NCBI GenBank assembly: GCA_021161765.1
Contig: JAGGZZ010000056.1
Span: forward strand, 1-16,448
DNA: 16,448 bases
From: Candidatus Methanophagales archaeon
GTDB taxonomy: Archaea > Halobacteriota > Syntropharchaeia > Alkanophagales > Methanospirareceae
Direction of reading: 5' to 3'
The stretch's first letter is position 1. Every line of letters begins with the position of its first letter. Below are positions 14,523-16,448 of this stretch, one piece after another. The notes beneath the pieces are model-generated. The model did not search any database, was not told the DNA's origin, and saw nothing but the letters and a program-made list of their open reading frames with translations. Both the position numbers and the translations under genes were made by a program.

Positions 14523-15089
14523 ATGCAGTTATACGCATACGATGCAGGGCAGTGCGACCCGAAGAAATGCACAGCGAGAAAATTAGCACGAGCAGGCCTG
14601 ATAAAATCGGTTAATGTGATGCGAAAAATACCGTATAAAACGATCTTGTTGGCTCCTATTGCGGAACAGGCACTTTCTCCCGCAGATAAAAAATCCGCAA
14701 GCAGCATAACCGTTTTTGATTGCTCATGGTCTAAAATAGCCACTTTTGAGGATGCTTTGAGAAAGCTGAAGAGGAAAAAGCGAGCATTGCCCTACTTAAT
14801 AGCAGCGAACCCAACGAACTACGGCAAACCGTTTGTTTTGTGTTCTGCGGAGGCGCTCGCCGCTGCGTTATTCATTATCGGTGAGCACGAGCAATCGCAA
14901 TTTATACTGCGTGGGTTCAAGTGGGGCGATGAATTTCTGCGATTGAATGTGGACAGGTTGCTTGCATATTCCCGAGCAACGGACAGCAAAGAAGTGGTAG
15001 AGATGCAAGAGCGGTTTATGGACAACCTCCCTTTGAAAAACAAATTAGGGACACAGGTTAACGCAGATGATAAGAATCGACACGGTTAA
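14523..15089 (+). CDS. tsr3: 16S rRNA aminocarboxypropyltransferase Tsr3 (DUF367)
   Basis: Transfers the 3-amino-3-carboxypropyl group from SAM to the hypermodified uridine of helix 31 in small-subunit rRNA, a late 40S/30S maturation step in eukaryotes and archaea. Signatures are CDPKKCTARKLAR (11-23), LSPAD (51-55), VFDCSWSK (64-71) and the strongly conserved block ALPYLIAANPTNYGKPF (88-104) plus AEALAAALFIIG. The length of 188 fits the family. The usual CTG after CDPKK is CTA here, a small change. The C-terminal tail (TQVNADDKNRHG) is encoded by sequence resembling the dispersed AACGCAGATGA/ACACGG repeats that continue past the stop, so the tail is probably not part of the conserved fold. 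Confidence 0.92.
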   Translation: MQLYAYDAGQCDPKKCTARKLARAGLIKSVNVMRKIPYKTILLAPIAEQALSPADKKSASSITVFDCSWSKIATFEDALRKLKRKKRALPYLIAANPTNYGKPFVLCSAEALAAALFIIGEHEQSQFILRGFKWGDEFLRLNVDRLLAYSRATDSKEVVEMQERFMDNLPLKNKLGTQVNADDKNRHG

Positions 15090-15096
15090 ACTAAAT

Positions 15097-15136
15097 AAAT
15101 CTGCGTAAATCTGCGTAAATCTGTGTAAATCTGTGT
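15097..15136. repeat. Four tandem 10-base units AAATCTGYGT
   Basis: Units at 15097-15106 and 15107-15116 read AAATCTGCGT; those at 15117-15126 and 15127-15136 read AAATCTGTGT. The word also occurs at 694-767, and the tsr3 3' end just upstream carries ACACAGGTTAACGCAGATGA-like sequence, so the whole 15050-15136 stretch looks like one repeat cluster. No spacers, hence not CRISPR. Confidence 0.8.
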
Positions 15137-15157
15137 CTTAAATAGAAGGAAGTTATA

Positions 15158-15166
15158 GTTTATATA
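15158..15166 (+). promoter_or_regulatory. TATA-like box upstream of the GNAT gene
   Basis: GTTTATATA is a near-consensus archaeal TATA element. It lies about 95 bases before the GNAT ATG, implying a leader of roughly 65-70 bases if used. The remainder of the 15137-15257 gap is A-rich with no gene visible. Confidence 0.35.
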
Positions 15167-15257
15167 CAACAAGAAAGTTTAAATTTGGACAACAAATAAA
15201 AATCAAAAAAGATTTAAAGACAGAAACTCGTTAAGTCTATAATAAAGGATAACGAAG

Positions 15258-15770
15258 ATGACGCAGGTGTGTATCATAGACGATGGAACCAGGGCAGGAG
15301 AACATCGTGTACTACTGCTACGTAAGGAAGAGGCGAAGGACATCTCCGCACTCTATAAGGCAGTATGGCTGAAGGCTTATGTGTATCCGAAGGAATGGCG
15401 AGAGAAGCGTGCGATGAGCGAGGATGAAATAAAGAACGAGATGGATTCCGGCTATTTCTTCTTCGGTGTTCGCATAAATGGTAAATTGGTGGGTGTGTAC
15501 AAAGCTTCCATAACAGAAAGAGGCTGTTTCGGCGAACAGCAGGCGGTTCTACCGGAATACAGTGCCCAGGGTGTTGCATCTGCGATGTATGAGCAGTTCT
15601 ATGAGTTCGCAAAAGCCAACAAGTGTAAGGTGAATTACGTGAATATTCTGGCGGGTAATGAACCCTGCGAGCGAGCAATGGAGAAGTTCAATTTTTACAA
15701 GACGGGAGAACCCTGGGAGCAAAGTAAGGGGATGTGGGTTCAGACGTACGAGCGGAAGGTGGACTCTTAA
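15258..15770 (+). CDS. GNAT-family N-acetyltransferase
   Basis: A 170-residue acetyl-CoA-dependent acyltransferase of unknown substrate. The N-terminal part has strand-helix structure (HRVLLLRKEEAKDISALYKAV), then YFFFGVRINGKLVGVYKAS (strands 2-3), and motif A at AVLPEYSAQGVASAMYEQF (96-114), where SAQGVA stands for the Q/RxxGxG/A acetyl-CoA loop. NILAGNEPCERAMEKFNFYKTGEPW (129-153) is motif B with the usual NxxA...G-F pattern. Complete and normal length. The start has AAAGGATAACG before it. It ends 19 bases from a convergent winged-helix relic. Small-molecule or protein N-acetylation are both possible. Confidence 0.85.
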   Translation: MTQVCIIDDGTRAGEHRVLLLRKEEAKDISALYKAVWLKAYVYPKEWREKRAMSEDEIKNEMDSGYFFFGVRINGKLVGVYKASITERGCFGEQQAVLPEYSAQGVASAMYEQFYEFAKANKCKVNYVNILAGNEPCERAMEKFNFYKTGEPWEQSKGMWVQTYERKVDS

Positions 15771-15789
15771 TAAGCGTGAAACAGAATAC

Positions 15790-15972
15790 TCAAGACTTGA
15801 TATACTTGGTCTTCCCTTCTTCCATGATTATATTATCCGCTCCTTCTCTCTTTCATTCTCCCAAAACTTTTCTAACCGTGTTGGAATTGAAGTTCCTCTC
15901 TTCCGCTATTTCCCTTGCACTCATGGGTTTGTTCTTTCCCTTTAAAAATTCAAAAATCTCTTCTCTTTTCAT
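15790..15972 (-). pseudogene. Small winged-helix/HTH regulator with an in-frame TGA
   Basis: Starting at the ATG (15972) the frame reads MKREEIFEFLKGKNKPMSAREIAEERNFNSNTVRKVLGE, stops at TGA (15853-15855, codon 40), and continues in the same frame as KREGADNIIMEEGKTKYIKS to a second TGA at 15790. The pattern, with helix, MSAREIAEE, NFNSNTVRKVLGE recognition helix, KREG and beta-wing, is that of a small archaeal winged-helix regulator of about 60 residues. At codon 40 homologues commonly have a hydrophobic residue (for example Leu; TTA to TGA is one change). So it is probably a one-mutation pseudogene, or an assembly error. It was too short for ordinary ORF tables. Confidence 0.6.
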
Positions 15973-16031
15973 GGGTTAAGATTAAGCCGACAGCAAAGTC
16001 GTGGGGGAAAATTTTGTCCGTGCGAGTTATG

Positions 16032-16052
16032 GTTACTTTTTAAATAAGTAAC
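16032..16052 (+). promoter_or_regulatory. Inverted repeat around a TATA box
   Basis: The arms GTTACTT (16032-16038) and AAGTAAC (16046-16052) flank TTTAAAT. The AT-rich centre (about TTTTAAATA) lies close to 35 bases before the ATG at 16079, correct for a TATA box with a short leader. A palindrome across the TATA element is a good candidate for a repressor operator, and the winged-helix gene starts divergently only 60 bases away. Confidence 0.5.
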
Positions 16053-16078
16053 AGATTTAAAAATAGGGAGAGGGAAAA

Positions 16079-16237
16079 ATGAACAGGGTTGAAGAAAATA
16101 TGATTTTAGATGAAGGGGAAGGATACAAAATAAAAGCAACGAGAAAAGATATAGGAAGTTTTGCAGTTGTTGCTATTGAATGGAAACATCCTAACTATGG
16201 TTACTTTGCCGATGCTATGCTATGGATAAACAGTTAA
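16079..16237 (+). CDS. Small hypothetical protein (52 residues)
   Basis: I do not recognise a family. The product is acidic at its N-terminus, then YKIKATRKDIGSFAVVAIEW, then HPNYGYFADAMLWINS: a compact pattern with alternating hydrophobics, probably beta-rich. It has no signal peptide or membrane helix. Support comes from a good ribosome site (GGGAGAGGG at 16066-16074, five bases upstream) and a TATA box inside a palindrome just before it. The next small gene follows after 30 bases with its own ribosome site, so the two may be co-expressed. Confidence 0.6.
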   Translation: MNRVEENMILDEGEGYKIKATRKDIGSFAVVAIEWKHPNYGYFADAMLWINS

Positions 16238-16267
16238 GTTCTTATTGCATAAAGAGGAGTGATAATT

Positions 16268-16448
16268 ATGGGCTGGAAAGACGATAAATGGCGAGAAGCA
16301 CCGGGCTATTGCGTGGAATGCGACAATCTTCGACCTTTGGACAGGGCTGGTGTATGCGAGGAATGCCACGAAAAACATCCAATTTCGTGGTATGAACGAT
16401 GGGAAGAAGATGAATATAATAGCCAGTGGTATTATAAGAGGGTAAAAG
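16268..16448 (+). CDS. Small zinc-ribbon-like CxxC/CxxC protein (3' end beyond window)
   Basis: At least 60 residues, still open at the window edge. C15-x2-C18 and C30-x2-C33 (YCVECDN...GVCEECHEKH) are spaced 11 residues apart, the layout of a small zinc ribbon or knuckle; the following histidines could also bind metal. The downstream stretch is very rich in W, Y, E (SWYERWEEDEYNSQWYYKR). The ribosome site GAGGAGTGAT (16254-16263) closely matches the 16S complement and fixes the ATG. Function unknown; small zinc-ribbon proteins often bind nucleic acid or act as adaptors. Confidence 0.65.
   Translation, partial: MGWKDDKWREAPGYCVECDNLRPLDRAGVCEECHEKHPISWYERWEEDEYNSQWYYKRVK

Noticed and set aside
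15097..15136. Possible CRISPR-like repeat array
   Set aside because: Units are 10 bases, directly tandem with no spacers, so this is a simple tandem repeat.
15853..15855. TGA in the winged-helix frame as a selenocysteine codon
   Set aside because: No redox motif and no visible SECIS-like hairpin nearby; the position aligns with an ordinary hydrophobic residue between recognition helix and wing.
15658..15979. Forward open frames downstream of the GNAT gene
   Set aside because: They overlap the GNAT end in another frame and run antisense to the winged-helix relic; no family pattern.
1..16448. tRNA or rRNA genes
   Set aside because: No segment showed a convincing GGTTCRA T-arm plus acceptor pairing, and no rRNA signature was seen by eye; the GGTTCGA at 628-634 is part of intron domain V.

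Overview
The window most likely comes from an archaeon, probably a euryarchaeal methanogen or methane oxidiser of the Methanosarcinales/ANME type. The support is an archaeal-style Tsr3 rRNA-modifying enzyme, a UPF0282 metallo-hydrolase, an alanine-dehydrogenase-like OCD-fold enzyme, TATA-like boxes upstream of several genes, and a mix of probably leaderless starts and starts with strong GGAG/GGTGATC ribosome sites. The lineage call is inference from gene content; no rRNA gene is present.

Layout. (1) 1-672: the 3' part of a group II intron, with a reverse transcriptase whose thumb region is deleted but whose domains V and VI look intact. (2) 673-2695: a reverse-strand SUMT (uroporphyrinogen-III C-methyltransferase) gene and an EamA/DMT transporter gene split by one in-frame TAG; degenerate repeat families lie around them. 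(3) 2833-9907: a forward, tightly overlapping defence operon in the order mod (type III-like DNA methyltransferase), ietA (AAA+ ATPase), ietS (subtilisin-like protease, split by a one-base shift in an A7 run), res (type III-like helicase-nuclease, reduced to three fragments). (4) 9928-13461, reverse strand: a GC-richer UPF0282 hydrolase, an SF1 helicase truncated after its coiled coil, and an ornithine cyclodeaminase/alanine dehydrogenase-family gene. (5) 13579-15089, forward: a P-loop ATPase and tsr3. (6) 15258-16448: a GNAT acetyltransferase, a reverse-strand winged-helix relic with an internal TGA, and two small forward genes, the second a CxxC/CxxC protein cut by the window edge.

The most interesting part is the defence operon. 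An IetAS-type ATPase-protease pair sits between the modification and restriction genes of a type III-like system, with ATGA or ATGAGTGA overlaps at every junction, so the four genes look co-transcribed and translationally coupled. The restriction subunit has lost its Walker A region and its late helicase motifs, so any surviving activity probably rests on the methyltransferase plus the ATPase-protease pair.

A second theme is gene erosion: the intron RT, EamA, ietS, res, the SF1 helicase and the winged-helix gene are all broken or shortened. Dispersed short repeats and hairpins lie in most of the intergenic gaps. This fits an accessory region under decay, although some single-base lesions (A7 run, TAG, TGA) could be assembly errors, recoding or slippage.
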